Shown: in pieces, positions 28,326-37,578 of the stretch | Layout: every line of letters begins with the position of its first letter | Position numbering within the stretch: the stretch's first letter is position 1 | Assembly: GCF_000014945.1 (NCBI RefSeq) | Contig: NC_008553.1 | Coordinates: forward strand, 558,001 to 622,000 | Direction of reading: 5' to 3' | Origin: Methanothrix thermoacetophila PT | GTDB taxonomy: Archaea; Halobacteriota; Methanosarcinia; Methanotrichales; Methanotrichaceae | Length of the DNA stretch: 64,000 nucleotides | Made by a program: the position numbers and the translations under genes | The notes under the pieces: model-generated | The model's input: only the letters and a program-made list of their open reading frames with translations | What the model was told of the DNA's origin: nothing | The model's database searches: none

Positions 28326-28383
28326 TCACAGCTCTCCTGACAGACACCAATTGACTCAACAAAGTATAGATAAAACGCTGCGA

Positions 28384-28635
28384 TCATTTGCTAGACCGCA
28401 GCCTCTCAAGCCTCTCCCTGATGGCCTTGAGCTCCTCCTCAAGATCCGCAGCTACATCTTCCAGATAGCGAACCTCCTCATCGGGCGTCGGCTCGCGAAA
28501 GGGAGCGTACGGATAGCCAGCCATTCCAAAGCCCCTCCAGAACCACCTGGCACGGCACCACGGGTTCCAGAAACCAGGTGCTCTGTAGCCTCTGCCAGGC
28601 AGCCACCAAGGTCCTGTGCAATCTCCCCAGGGCAT
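28384..28635 (-). CDS. DUF5320-type small protein
   Basis: An 83-residue protein with an aromatic/Gly/Pro-rich N-terminal half (GPWWLPGRGYRAPGF ...) and a C-terminal coiled coil (VRYLEDVAADLEEELKAIRE). This is the DUF5320 pattern, regularly found beside NifX- and MinD-type genes in anaerobic prokaryotes. It is probably the first gene of the MinD pair transcript. Its function is unknown. Confidence 0.8.
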   Translation of the reverse strand: MPWGDCTGPWWLPGRGYRAPGFWNPWCRARWFWRGFGMAGYPYAPFREPTPDEEVRYLEDVAADLEEELKAIRERLERLRSSK

Positions 28636-28718
28636 ATCCTCTCACCTCCATGCAGTTATTACTACCTTATGAGACTAAGTACTTAAAACTTTCTAATGCA
28701 CTGCAGCTCTGCAGAATG

Positions 28719-28768
28719 TGATAGAAAGCAGCAGGGCACAAACTCTAATCTTCGGAGAGGAGGTCACA
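28719..28768 (+). repeat. IS200/IS605-end-like repeat, copy 5
   Basis: GTGATAGAAAGCAGCAGGGC then AACTCTAATCTTCGG and AGAGGAGGTCAC; it lies between DUF5320 and the CDF transporter. Confidence 0.6.
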
Positions 28769-28809
28769 TATTCAACAGCCAGCCTCCGCTTGTAAGCAGA
28801 ACTGCTGAA

Positions 28810-30018
28810 TCACGCCAGCTGCTGGCCTCTTAGAAGATCATCGATCAGTTCCTTCAGAGAGTCTGTTTGGATCTGGAGGGTCTCAACCCCAGCCTCTGCG
28901 AAGGCATAACCAGGACCTCTGCCCCTCAGGCTTTCCTTTGTCAGCACGATATCAGGCTTGTGTTTGAGGAGAAGCTCTGCCACCTTTATCCCCTTCCCTT
29001 TCTCCAGACCCAGATACGGGTTCGCAACGATCTCCTGTCGTTTTACCTTTCGCTCCACATTATCGATATCCAAAATAGCGAAATATGGCGACTCTCCGAA
29101 GTGCGTCCCCACATCTCCAGCTGGATCTGCAAGAGGGACAGCATACCGCACGAAACTCCTCGCCATGGGCTCGTAGTGGATTATGATGCGATCCACCGCA
29201 GGTACCTCTCTCTTGATGCTCTCCTCGATGCGGGTTGCAGAAGCATGTGCTCTCTGCAGATCTCTCAATCTAAAAACCAGGTTCGCCTCCACGAAGAGGT
29301 AGCGCCCTGAGTTCCTTGCAACCACCTCCTTTACAGAGACCACCTCCGGGGCCTCCTCGATGATCGAACGTATCCTCTCCAGTGTTTCCCGATCGACAGA
29401 GGCATCGAGCAGGACGCGCATGCCACTTTCCAGGATATCCCAGCCAGCCCTTATGACGAAGAGAGCAATCACCACAGCAGCGACTCTGTCCAGCTGAACT
29501 CCGGCCATCTGCCCCAGAAACGCTATGAGGACAATTGATGACGTGAGGACATCAGCCTGGTGCTGGGCGCCATCTGCGATCATGCTTGGAGAGCCGAACC
29601 TCTCTCCAATTCGAATCTGGTACCGACCGAAGATGAACGGGATTGGAACAAGCGCCATCACCGCGAGCAGCTGCCATCCGCTGTATGTGAGGAAGATCTG
29701 CTCACCCCTTAAAGCAGCCATGACGATCTCGTAAGCGCTCAGGAAGAGCAGAATCGATATTGCGACAGAGACCACGTTCTCAACCTTGTAGAGACCGTAG
29801 GGAAAGTTCTCGCTCTTTCTGGTGGAGATCACCAGTCCGACAATCAGCGCCAGAGATGCAAGGACGTCAACCATGGAATGGATGGCATCTGCACGAAGCG
29901 ATAGGCTTCCCGAGAGCTCTGAGAGCACAAGCTTCGCGCCAACAAGGAATATGTTCAGAAGCAGAGAGTAAATGGCGGTCCTCTGCACTGGATCGTCGGG
30001 CATCCTCACTCCAGTCAT
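28810..30018 (-). CDS. Cation diffusion facilitator fused to a NifX-type domain
   Basis: Residues about 10-200 form a CDF metal exporter (membrane segments starting LLNIFLVGAKLVLSELSGS; metal-site HSMVD, and GAQHQADV on a later helix). Residues 205-290 are the cytoplasmic CDF domain. The last ~110 residues (DVGTHFGESPYFAILDIDN through PDIVLTKESLRGRGPGYAF) are a dinitrogenase cofactor-type domain like those of 23110-23898. The fusion ties metal export to metal-cluster binding. The metal is unknown (Fe, Zn, Mn, Mo or Ni possible). Confidence 0.9.
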   Translation of the reverse strand: MTGVRMPDDPVQRTAIYSLLLNIFLVGAKLVLSELSGSLSLRADAIHSMVDVLASLALIVGLVISTRKSENFPYGLYKVENVVSVAISILLFLSAYEIVMAALRGEQIFLTYSGWQLLAVMALVPIPFIFGRYQIRIGERFGSPSMIADGAQHQADVLTSSIVLIAFLGQMAGVQLDRVAAVVIALFVIRAGWDILESGMRVLLDASVDRETLERIRSIIEEAPEVVSVKEVVARNSGRYLFVEANLVFRLRDLQRAHASATRIEESIKREVPAVDRIIIHYEPMARSFVRYAVPLADPAGDVGTHFGESPYFAILDIDNVERKVKRQEIVANPYLGLEKGKGIKVAELLLKHKPDIVLTKESLRGRGPGYAFAEAGVETLQIQTDSLKELIDDLLRGQQLA

Positions 30019-30070
30019 TCTCTCAGCATATCCTGTAATCCCATTGGTATTATATCTTCACACAAAACCA

Positions 30071-30829
30071 TCAGGGAACCTCCATCAGCACAAGGCCGAT
30101 CATCATAACAGCAAATCCTGCGATGATACCGAGGTTTGTGAGATGCTCGCTTCCGTATCTGTTTGCTATTGGGATCAGCTCGTCGATGCAGATGAATACC
30201 ATGATCCCAGAGACCAGGGCGAGCGCCGCTGATAGGATCCACTGATTCAGAAAAGGGTAGAGCAACAGAAGGGCCAGAACGGCGCCCAGCGGCTCGGTCA
30301 TTCCTGCTGCAAAAGAAATCAGGCAGGACCTTCCCCTCTTATTCGTTGCACAGTAGAACGGCACGCTGCATGCAATCCCCTCTGGAATGTTGTGAATTGC
30401 GATTGCCAGCGCAATGGGCACACCCAGATGAATGTCTGAGAGAGAGACGAGCGCCACGGCCATCCCCTCAGGCAGGTTGTGAATGGCTATCCCTATGGCT
30501 GACATTATGCTGCTTCTGTAAAGTGTGCTGCAGTGTGCATCTGCCTGCCCGTTGATGTGGATGTGAGGTACTGCATGATCGAGGATGTACATCAGAAGAA
30601 CACCTGTGATGAAGAAGAGGTTGGAATATGCCAGGCCTGCTACCTCACGGGAGCCGCAGAAGAGGTCCACGAACGCAACGTAGATCATGACCCCTGAAGC
30701 GAAGCCGAGGCTCAGGGAGAGGTAGCGCATGTCTGGTCTGGGCACGATGTAGGAGATCAGGCTGCCTATGCCGGTAGCGCTGCCTGCAAGCAGTGTGAGA
30801 AGAAGTGCTGCAGCAAGATTCTCTGACAC
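30071..30829 (-). CDS. ZIP family metal transporter
   Basis: A 252-residue ZupT-like importer with about eight membrane segments. The metal-binding helices carry HNLPEG and HNIPEG, the family signature, and a His-rich loop HIHINGQADAHC lies between helices 3 and 4. It is adjacent to the CDF-NifX gene in the same direction, so an importer and an exporter of divalent metals sit side by side. Confidence 0.9.
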   Translation of the reverse strand: MSENLAAALLLTLLAGSATGIGSLISYIVPRPDMRYLSLSLGFASGVMIYVAFVDLFCGSREVAGLAYSNLFFITGVLLMYILDHAVPHIHINGQADAHCSTLYRSSIMSAIGIAIHNLPEGMAVALVSLSDIHLGVPIALAIAIHNIPEGIACSVPFYCATNKRGRSCLISFAAGMTEPLGAVLALLLLYPFLNQWILSAALALVSGIMVFICIDELIPIANRYGSEHLTNLGIIAGFAVMMIGLVLMEVP

Positions 30830-30858
30830 TCAGAAAAAACTTTGAGATGCGATGAAAT

Positions 30859-30885
30859 AAAAAAGTTTGTAGGCCTCTGGCCTAC
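30859..30885 (-). terminator. Terminator of the mcr operon
   Basis: GTAGGCC (30869-30875) and GGCCTAC (30879-30885) form a 7-bp perfect stem with a 3-nt loop, followed on the minus strand by a run of six T. The stem includes the TAG stop codon of mcrA, so termination is tightly placed behind the operon. Confidence 0.8.
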
Positions 30886-32561
30886 ACAGCTGGCATGACG
30901 AGGGATCTCTCGCCGGCAGCGCGGAACTCGCGCGCACCGCCCTTGCCGAAGCAGAGCCTGATGTCGGTCCAGTCGAAGACCAGCGCGGGGTTGGCGAAGG
31001 TCACCTTGATCAGCGGGTTGCATGCGAAGGCGTCGCCGCGGCCTGCGTGAGCAGCGCTTGAGATGCCTGCATACTCGCCCTGGTGGCCGACGTTCATCGC
31101 GTAGTTCGGATAGTTGGCGCCCCTCAGCTCGAGCGGGTTGCCCTCGTCCGACTGGTACGAGAAGACGTTGGTTGGGCCGCACTGATCCTGCAGGTCGTAG
31201 CCGAAGAATCCGAGCCTGCCATGTGCCTCCTTATGCAGCAGCTGCGAGAGGTACCAGCCAGCAAGGCCTGCCTGGCTGTTGCCAGTCGCTATGGCACAGG
31301 TGATGCCTGAGGCGGCTGCTGTGACTCCTGCCCTCTGGGATCCGCCGAAGTGATCCTCAAGCAGGGTCGGGAACGACTCGTACTGCTCAAGCGCATAGAG
31401 GGTGACCTCTGTGGCCAGATCCTTGACGACCTCCAGGTTGGCCGGCGCCTTGGCGAATCCACCGTACTTCTCCACGGCATAGTCAACGCCATAGTAGGAG
31501 AAGTCATCCAGGACATCGTTGGTGTACGCTGCTGTGGCGTACTGTGTGAATCCGACGCCTCCGGACATGTAGCTGCCCAGCCAGATCTGATCGTAGAGCA
31601 TCGTGCCTGCAGCGACCACGTTCAGTGAGACCTGTGTCGGATCCCAGGGCTTGACCCTCGATGTCTGGACCATGTCAGCCATGAAGCCGAAGCTCAGGCC
31701 GCCCGGGTTGTTGGGACCGCGAGCGCGGCGTGCAGGCAGCATGTCAGACATCTGGAGAACAGCGGCGTGCTTCGCAGCATACGCCAGATCCGCGACTGCA
31801 GCCTCACCGGCGCACATGTTGTACGCATCGATGAACGTCATCGAGAGCTGCATCGCGCTCCACCTTGAGGTCGTTCCACCATCGCAGCTCCTGACAACGA
31901 TCGTGGGGATGTGGATTGCCTGCCAGGTGGTCTTGCCGATGGCAGCCTTGAGCTGCTCCGCCTGGTCTGCCGGGAAGAGCTTGTTGATATCTATGAGGTA
32001 CTGCGGATCGATCTCGTCAGCGAGGTCATCATCTCCAGTGAAGACCCTGACGTTGCAGTCCTCCACCAACCCTGGATGTGTCTCAACCATGTGCTCCTGG
32101 ACCACGGCTGCGCCGGGCATCGCGTGGTTGAGGATCTCCAGGTAGTTGTTGATCGTCTCAGGTGTGACCTCCTTGCCCAGGCGCTTCTCAAGCACCTCAT
32201 GGGCCATATCGAGGCCTACCACGACGGTCCTGCGAATATCGTCCCACATCTGCTGCATCGCAGGGTTGTTGACGAAGTGCAGGTCGTCGCCCTCAACTAT
32301 ATACTCTGTGTTGGACAGCTTGTAGGGGACCAGCTGCCTCTGTCCCAGCGGAACTCCGCCGCAGTGCAGGTATGGGTTGTAGAATGATATGCCACGCTTC
32401 CCCTCCAGCTTCTTGGAGTACTCCATGAACTCTCTCTTACGAGCGCTCTGCTCGGGACCGAGCCTCTTGTACTCGGTCTTCTGGCTCGAGAGATCGAAGT
32501 CCTTTCCGAACTTCTTGGTCAGAGCCCTGACGAATAGCTTTTTGGTATGAAGTTTTGCCAT
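30882..32561 (-). CDS. mcrA: Methyl-coenzyme M reductase, alpha subunit
   Basis: McrA carries most of the F430 active site that releases methane from methyl-CoM and CoB. The 559-residue sequence has [11 protein letters not shown] (the usual 5-methyl-Arg site), [25 protein letters not shown] (Gln methylation site in other species) and [12 protein letters not shown] (thioglycine and methyl-Cys region). AGGAGG precedes the ATG at 32561. It is the last gene of mcrBDGA. Confidence 0.98.
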   Translation of the reverse strand: MAKLHTKKLFVRALTKKFGKDFDLSSQKTEYKRLGPEQSARKREFMEYSKKLEGKRGISFYNPYLHCGGVPLGQRQLVPYKLSNTEYIVEGDDLHFVNNPAMQQMWDDIRRTVVVGLDMAHEVLEKRLGKEVTPETINNYLEILNHAMPGAAVVQEHMVETHPGLVEDCNVRVFTGDDDLADEIDPQYLIDINKLFPADQAEQLKAAIGKTTWQAIHIPTIVVRSCDGGTTSRWSAMQLSMTFIDAYNMCAGEAAVADLAYAAKHAAVLQMSDMLPARRARGPNNPGGLSFGFMADMVQTSRVKPWDPTQVSLNVVAAGTMLYDQIWLGSYMSGGVGFTQYATAAYTNDVLDDFSYYGVDYAVEKYGGFAKAPANLEVVKDLATEVTLYALEQYESFPTLLEDHFGGSQRAGVTAAASGITCAIATGNSQAGLAGWYLSQLLHKEAHGRLGFFGYDLQDQCGPTNVFSYQSDEGNPLELRGANYPNYAMNVGHQGEYAGISSAAHAGRGDAFACNPLIKVTFANPALVFDWTDIRLCFGKGGAREFRAAGERSLVMPAV

Positions 32562-32574
32562 TTATCTCGCCTCC

Positions 32575-33342
32575 TCACTCCGGCCTGAAGCCCCACTTTG
32601 TCCTGTACTCCCACATGTGGTGCAGGGCCTCCAGCGCCTCGTCGAACTTTCTGGCGCCCACTTTACCACCAAAGGATACGTTGTCGTACCTGAAGATCGT
32701 CGTCCGCTTCTTGAGCTCATCCTCGCTCATCGGCTTGCCGACATTGATCTTCTTGTCCAGCGGTATGCCTACCTGGTCCTTGACATAGTAGACGTTGCCA
32801 TCGGCGCCCAGCTCGGTCCTGGCCAGCATATCGAACATCAGGCCGTTCTCCTCAAGCCTCAGGGAGTGGCCGTGGACCGTGCAGCCCCTCATGGAGCACC
32901 TGGCGACGTCTGTCATCTCAGAGTCCATAAGCTTCTTGGTGTACGCCTCGATATCTCTCTCACGGGCCTCTATGATCTGCCTGCCTGAGAGGGTGCCTGG
33001 ATCCGCGCCTCTGCAGTTGATAGCCGCCCAGTAGGACCTCCAGTAGGGAATCGACGGGGCGAAGTACATCGAGTCAGCAAACTGAGAATACCTGACGCGA
33101 TCTCCTGCCGCAGCGCCCGGTGTGGGCTCGACGAGCTGCCTTATCGGACAGTCAGGCTCACCCATCTCCTTCAGTGGCGGATGGGTGCTCGGGTAGTCGG
33201 CACCTGGGGCCCTGTGGCCCATAATAGCGACTACATCTGCCTCGGGAATATCTCTGAGCTTCTCGAGGTTTCCGGACATGTGCTTCCTTCTGTTGGCGCC
33301 AACAGAGGTGTTGCCGGGATAGTATTGGGGTGTGTATGCCAT
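32575..33342 (-). CDS. mcrG: Methyl-coenzyme M reductase, gamma subunit
   Basis: Third subunit of the MCR (alpha-beta-gamma)2 complex, 255 residues from MAYTPQYYPGNT. It shows IMGHRAPGADYPSTHPPL, RGCTVHGHSLRL and the C-terminal HMWEYRTKWGF expected of McrG. The start lies directly beside the mcrD stop, and mcrA follows after 13 bp with its own SD sequence. Confidence 0.97.
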   Translation of the reverse strand: MAYTPQYYPGNTSVGANRRKHMSGNLEKLRDIPEADVVAIMGHRAPGADYPSTHPPLKEMGEPDCPIRQLVEPTPGAAAGDRVRYSQFADSMYFAPSIPYWRSYWAAINCRGADPGTLSGRQIIEARERDIEAYTKKLMDSEMTDVARCSMRGCTVHGHSLRLEENGLMFDMLARTELGADGNVYYVKDQVGIPLDKKINVGKPMSEDELKKRTTIFRYDNVSFGGKVGARKFDEALEALHHMWEYRTKWGFRPE

Positions 33343-33343
33343 A

Positions 33344-33856
33344 TTATCTCTCCTCCTTCTCGTCACTATCCTTTTCAGACAGAATGGCCAGAGCAGATTC
33401 CTTCTTGGCTCGCGGATCGACCAGTCCGAGAATACGCTTGTCTGCATCCTTCCCGTATTTCGCATAATCGGAGATTGTGGAGATATCACGGAAGAACTTG
33501 CCCCTCTTTATCTGGAAGCTGAAGGGCAGCGCTCGCTCACACGCTGCCTCGATTCCAGGAAGGAACTCCTCGCCCTCCAGCTCCAGTCGGATCCTGCCGA
33601 CCTTCACCCTGAGCTCCAGGACCTCACCCCCCACCTCCACGAGAAGATTTCTGTGCTCCTCTATGGGCAGGCCCTTGCCGGGGCCGTATGTCACCGTCCT
33701 CGGGAGGTTGGGGCCCTGAATCATCATGCGGACGATTCCTCCGCTCTTGTAGAGCTCATTCAGGAGCTTCTGGGTGGTCTCCGGCGAGAGAAACCTGCTG
33801 GGGAAGATCTCCACCTGGACTGGCTCCGAATCCGTGTCTGATTTAATAGTGACCAT
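33344..33856 (-). CDS. mcrD: Methyl-coenzyme M reductase operon protein D
   Basis: McrD is an accessory protein that associates with MCR during assembly or activation and is not part of the purified active enzyme. The 170-residue sequence has VQVEIFPSRFLSPETTQKLL, GPNLPRTVTYGPGKGLP and a charged tail. It is placed between mcrB and mcrG, as in other methanogens whose operon lacks mcrC. Confidence 0.95.
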   Translation of the reverse strand: MVTIKSDTDSEPVQVEIFPSRFLSPETTQKLLNELYKSGGIVRMMIQGPNLPRTVTYGPGKGLPIEEHRNLLVEVGGEVLELRVKVGRIRLELEGEEFLPGIEAACERALPFSFQIKRGKFFRDISTISDYAKYGKDADKRILGLVDPRAKKESALAILSEKDSDEKEER

Positions 33857-33870
33857 GTGTTTCGCCTATC

Positions 33871-35175
33871 TTAGATTGCCTCCGCCACCGATACAATCGG
33901 CTCACGGAACTCCTTTATCTCTCCGTAGATGGCCCCGACGAGGCCGGATGTCATCTCGGGTGTGAACATCTGTGTGCCGGCATCAAGAGCCACAGCTGCA
34001 GCAACGCATGGTATGGCCATGCCTCTGGAGTGCCTGGTCACGATGTGGTTGCCGTTGAACACACCGGGACCGCCGCCGCCGTAGATCGAGTGGCTGAAGA
34101 ACGAGAAGCCGACTGCAGTACCCATCACCCTGCCGAAGTCACATCCAGGCAGAGCGGTCTCCTTCTCAACGAGGTCGTTGTAGTACAGCAGCGTCGAGGA
34201 GACAGCCTGGGCACCCCTCAGAGCACCGCAGTTGACCATTGTGGCTGCGAGAACGCCAGCTGCATTGTACGCATTCCACATGGAAACGTCATTTGCCTCG
34301 TACATCACATATCCGGAGGGGAACTTCTTGCCGGGCTTTATGACCTTGTCCTCAAGCGCCCTCTCGACGACGCTGTGGACGACCGTGCCTATTGTGCCGG
34401 TCTTGCCGTTCTTCTTGACGAGATCATATACCATGTTGTTCGCGTTCAGACCCTGGAATGCAAGCGCGAGAAGCTGGTGCCTCTCGAAGATGCCGATCGC
34501 ATTGCCCATCTCGAACTCGCCCATCTGCTCAAGTATCGCGGCGAGGGATGCGGCATTCATGGCGTTTCTCTTTGTGATGGCAGCGATGTGGTTCGCCATG
34601 ACGTTCCTGTATGCGAAGCCCAGACCCTCATCGTTCTGGGGTATGTTGAGAACAGATGCGACGTTTCCGCCGTTCATGCCGACGGTCTGCGGGTACTCGC
34701 CCCACACTGCAGCATGGATCATCGGAGCATCGAAGAGACCTGCCTTGAAGTGCTGGATTATCGCCTCAACAGTGGCAGCTGCGGCAGCCGTCATTCCGAC
34801 CACGAACTCAGAGGCGATCTCCGCCCTGGCCGAGGGGATCTGGACGAGAAGCTGCTTGCCTCCGCCGAGTACCTGCACATTTGTATCGTCGCCGGGTGTA
34901 ACCTGGAGAAGGGCCTTTATCTTCTCAGCAAGGGCAGATGCATTTGCAACAATATCGTAGTTCAGCTCGCGGCCCTTGATCTGCCTTCTGCCGCCGCCGA
35001 CACGCCCTGTCTTCAGAGCATTTTCAATTCCTGCCAGGTTTACTGCAACAGTCCGCCTCGTCAGTTTCGCAAGCTTTTGGATAGCTGCGTTCCTGAGTGG
35101 GCTGATGGCGCTGAGGTCAACGTCACTCTTTAAAAGAACCCCACGGTCACTATATATGTCTATCTTGTCAGACAC
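33871..35175 (-). CDS. mcrB: Methyl-coenzyme M reductase, beta subunit
   Basis: Beta subunit of MCR, 434 residues, beginning [20 protein letters not shown] and containing [20 protein letters not shown] and [20 protein letters not shown], which contribute to the CoB and F430 pockets. The start is a GTG at 35175, fixed by AAGGAGG 9 nt upstream. It is first in mcrBDGA. Confidence 0.97.
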   Translation of the reverse strand: MSDKIDIYSDRGVLLKSDVDLSAISPLRNAAIQKLAKLTRRTVAVNLAGIENALKTGRVGGGRRQIKGRELNYDIVANASALAEKIKALLQVTPGDDTNVQVLGGGKQLLVQIPSARAEIASEFVVGMTAAAAATVEAIIQHFKAGLFDAPMIHAAVWGEYPQTVGMNGGNVASVLNIPQNDEGLGFAYRNVMANHIAAITKRNAMNAASLAAILEQMGEFEMGNAIGIFERHQLLALAFQGLNANNMVYDLVKKNGKTGTIGTVVHSVVERALEDKVIKPGKKFPSGYVMYEANDVSMWNAYNAAGVLAATMVNCGALRGAQAVSSTLLYYNDLVEKETALPGCDFGRVMGTAVGFSFFSHSIYGGGGPGVFNGNHIVTRHSRGMAIPCVAAAVALDAGTQMFTPEMTSGLVGAIYGEIKEFREPIVSVAEAI

Positions 35176-35184
35176 GTTCCTTAT

Positions 35185-35321
35185 CCTCCTTTACCTTCTA
35201 GCAGAAAGGCGCAATGGATACCGTCCCCTGGAGCGATGATACGACACCAAGCCGTATCCAGGTCCGGCCATATCATTACAACCTCCCGCCGCTAATACAA
35301 TCGATGCATGTCTACTTAAAT
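35185..35321 (-). promoter_or_regulatory. mcr operon promoter and leader
   Basis: The SD AAGGAGG is at 35185-35191. TTTAAGTA (35314-35321 on the minus strand) is the nearest good TATA box and would start transcription near 35292, giving a leader of about 115 nt. Further AT-rich boxes (TTTATAAATTC near 35376-35387) could be alternative promoters. Confidence 0.5.
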
Positions 35322-35639
35322 GTTTTGATTGAGATTACAAATTAAGTATAAATTATTTTAATAAGATCACGAAGTGAATTTATAAATAGCAAAATTTTTT
35401 AAAAAATGCCACGTATTTTAATAACTAGCAGTGCCGAGAATCATACTGATATACAAAATTCGCATTGCGAATCGCAGGAACAAAACCACACGATTTTTAT
35501 GTGATATAGTTTTCTGCGCGACATCTCAAAAGAGACCATATCATTCAATATATTATATAATCAATGCTCAACCCTCTCTGCTTAGTAAATGTAAAACCCA
35601 CATGTCAGCTACTCCGGCCAGGCAGGAGCTTGTCCTTGG

Positions 35640-35940
35640 CGTTATGCAGAGAATCCAGCGTGCTCCTACGACTCTCGACGGAGTCGAGAATCGTAAAGGC
35701 TGCGGCGCGTTCAGTAGCCACTTGACAGAGGCAACAGGCAGGTTGACGCCAGCTTGCAAAACCGGGCTCTTACGAGCGGCGACCCCGTAGACACACCTAG
35801 ACTCAGATGCAGGTTTCAGCTTCCGCATTGCTGCGGATTCGGAGTGCTCTGATGTCTCTCACCATCCCTGCTCGAAACCGTTTCTCCATAACGGGGTCTA
35901 TTGTCAGGTCTGATGGCATGGCATTTCAGGAGATAATCAT
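35640..35940 (+). ncRNA. HEARO/IscB omega-RNA-like structured RNA, without its nuclease gene
   Basis: GC-rich sequence with several good stems: TCTCGAC/GTCGAGA (35673-35689, extended by ACGA/TCGT), TCCGCA-TTGC-TGCGGA (35822-35837), and nested CCATC/GATGG (35862-35916) around CCGTT/AACGG (35878-35894). The order of segments (GGCTGCGGCGCG, GTAGCCAC, GACGCCAGC, ACGAGCGGCGACCCC, GGATTCGGAGTGC, GGGGTCTATTGTCAGGTC) resembles, from memory, the HEARO RNA that precedes iscB HNH-endonuclease genes. An ATG sits at its 3' end (35939) but is followed at once by TGA. No iscB follows, so it is probably a relic or non-autonomous element. The identification needs a covariance-model search. Confidence 0.5.
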
Positions 35941-35954
35941 GTGAAGATATGGCT

Positions 35955-36030
35955 ACCATGTGGAGTACACTCCTCCCTCTAAAGAGCGGGGTCTCCGCTA
36001 TCCATACGCCCCAGGTGATTCTATCACTAT
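35955..36030. mobile_element. Possible right end of the IscB-type element
   Basis: Just after the RNA-like region, ATGTGGAGTACACTCC is followed by CTCTAAAGAG and the hairpin AGCGG-GGTCT-CCGCT. Subterminal hairpins of this kind are typical of IS200/IS605-related ends. The exact boundary is not resolved. Confidence 0.35.
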
Positions 36031-36161
36031 AATCGAATGTTATTACATTGTGAGACTTGAACCCGAAAAGGTGTATCAAAAACAGAACATGGTCTCGAAT
36101 AGCCGAATGACTCCGGAACCAAGACCCACTGACAAATGAGTCCGGGCAAACTGAGCGCTCT

Positions 36162-37253
36162 TCATGTGATGTCCTGAGCCGGGCACTCGGATTTGAATCC
36201 ACTGAAATCGCCGGAGCGTCTCATCGCCCTCCATATTTCAGGGAGTGGTGTATCCAGAACGTTCCCGTAAACCCTGCTGAGATACGGACACCCCCTGATC
36301 CCACCATCCACACCCACATGAAGCCAGCGTCTGCCTGCCATGCAGCCCAGCATCTCGCCCTCGAAGTACGTGCTTGCAAATACCCTTGGACCGTCCTGGG
36401 AGGCGTTCATCTTTCTGTAGAAACGTATGATCTTCTCCCTGTCGATACGGGTCAGGCGCTCATCCTCACTCCTTGGTATCGCCTCCCACACAGATAGCTC
36501 GTGTACCCCGAGCTCTCTGGCAAGCTCGTACAGCTCCGGAAGCGTATTGACCCTTTCTGAGTTCACATGGGTTGACATCGTTACGAGCAGGCCTGCCTTC
36601 AGCCCCATCCTAATGGCATTCACAGCCCTCTCATAAGCTCCCACAACACCGCGGATCTGATCATGGATCCTGGGATCGGCGCTGTAAATCCCTATGATGA
36701 GGTTGTAAAGACCTGCCTCCCTCAACGCATCAGCAATCTCAGGGGTCATCTCAAGCCCGGGGGTGAATAGATTGACCACAGCTTTCTCCTTATCCACATA
36801 TTTTACAAGCTCGATGATGTCAGGCCTGAGCAGAGGATCGCCCTCTGTGAATGTGATTATACATGCGCCCATATCCAGAGCCTGGTCTATGACGTTCCTG
36901 ATCGCATCTGAGGAGAGCTCATCCTCAGCCTCCTGGAGCGTGCAGTGCTCACAGCTGCACCCGCATCTGCGTGTCACCTCTATGCTCACAGTCTGGGGGA
37001 CCTCACGACCTATCGCTATCCGGGCCTCATTCATGATGAGCCGCCTGAATGGCCCGCTCGGTATCGGCGGGAGCCATGTTGATGGTATTATCGCATCGCT
37101 CCTCACGAGCGCAGGTTTCTCCTCCGCCAGCCTCTCATTTATCTTCTTCAGTATCGGTTGGACCATAAGCGAGAGGGCCCCATGCGCCTCGATCCTCCGC
37201 GCCTCATCGATGAAGTCGACCGTAAGGGCGGCGGTCTTTAGTAGCTGAGTCAT
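36162..37253 (-). CDS. Radical SAM/SPASM-type protein, possibly 3'-truncated
   Basis: A 363-residue protein: an N-terminal helical segment, then the SAM barrel with CGCSCEHC (C-x3-C-x2-C), ITFTEGDPLLRPDI and IGIYSADPRIHDQIRG, and a C-terminal cysteine set (EMLGCMAGRRWLH ... GIRGCPYLSRVYG ... ECPAQD) of a SPASM or twitch domain. The reading frame ends four residues after the last Cys, right beside the HEARO-like element, and homologous SPASM regions usually run on. The substrate is unknown; proximity to mcr suggests but does not show a link. Confidence 0.8.
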   Translation of the reverse strand: MTQLLKTAALTVDFIDEARRIEAHGALSLMVQPILKKINERLAEEKPALVRSDAIIPSTWLPPIPSGPFRRLIMNEARIAIGREVPQTVSIEVTRRCGCSCEHCTLQEAEDELSSDAIRNVIDQALDMGACIITFTEGDPLLRPDIIELVKYVDKEKAVVNLFTPGLEMTPEIADALREAGLYNLIIGIYSADPRIHDQIRGVVGAYERAVNAIRMGLKAGLLVTMSTHVNSERVNTLPELYELARELGVHELSVWEAIPRSEDERLTRIDREKIIRFYRKMNASQDGPRVFASTYFEGEMLGCMAGRRWLHVGVDGGIRGCPYLSRVYGNVLDTPLPEIWRAMRRSGDFSGFKSECPAQDIT

Positions 37254-37378
37254 TGATGCGTAATAGCCTCCACGTCAGTTATAGCTTTATCGCTCTCCAA
37301 AGAGAGTTCCTGCAGCTTTCCAGGCTTATCCCAATCTTAGATTACAAGGGCACTTTATTTTTCCGGCGCATGGAGCCC

Positions 37379-37434
37379 TGATAGAGAGTAGCAGTGTGCA
37401 AACTCCGGTCTTCAGGACGGAGAGGAAGCCACGC
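37379..37434 (+). repeat. IS200/IS605-end-like repeat, copy 6
   Basis: TGATAGAGAGTAGCAGTGTG then CAAACTCCGGTCTTCAGG and AGAGGAAGCCACGC. A 13-bp tandem duplication (CATATGTGGTTCT) lies just downstream near 37457-37482. Confidence 0.55.
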
Positions 37435-37578
37435 ACGCACCTGAGAGAGTTTAATTCATATGTGGTTCTCATATGTGGTTCTCCTCATGCCTGCTGCAGA
37501 CCACACCAGATAGATATAAGTAAAAGCACCCATGGTTTTTGTGCATTATCTGTCTCGATCATCAGGATGGATTATAAG

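Noticed and set aside
30869-30885. Protein-binding palindrome at the mcrA end
   Set aside because: The following T-run makes a terminator the simpler explanation.
31022-31303. Arg-rich plus-strand frames opposite mcrA
   Set aside because: Antisense shadows of a certain gene.
35568-35828. 86-residue minus-strand open frame
   Set aside because: It runs antisense through the structured RNA-like region; its codons follow the RNA stems and it matches no family.
35816-36202. 128-residue minus-strand open frame beyond the radical SAM gene
   Set aside because: It lies across the presumed element end and shows no protein-like domain; it may partly be decayed sequence.
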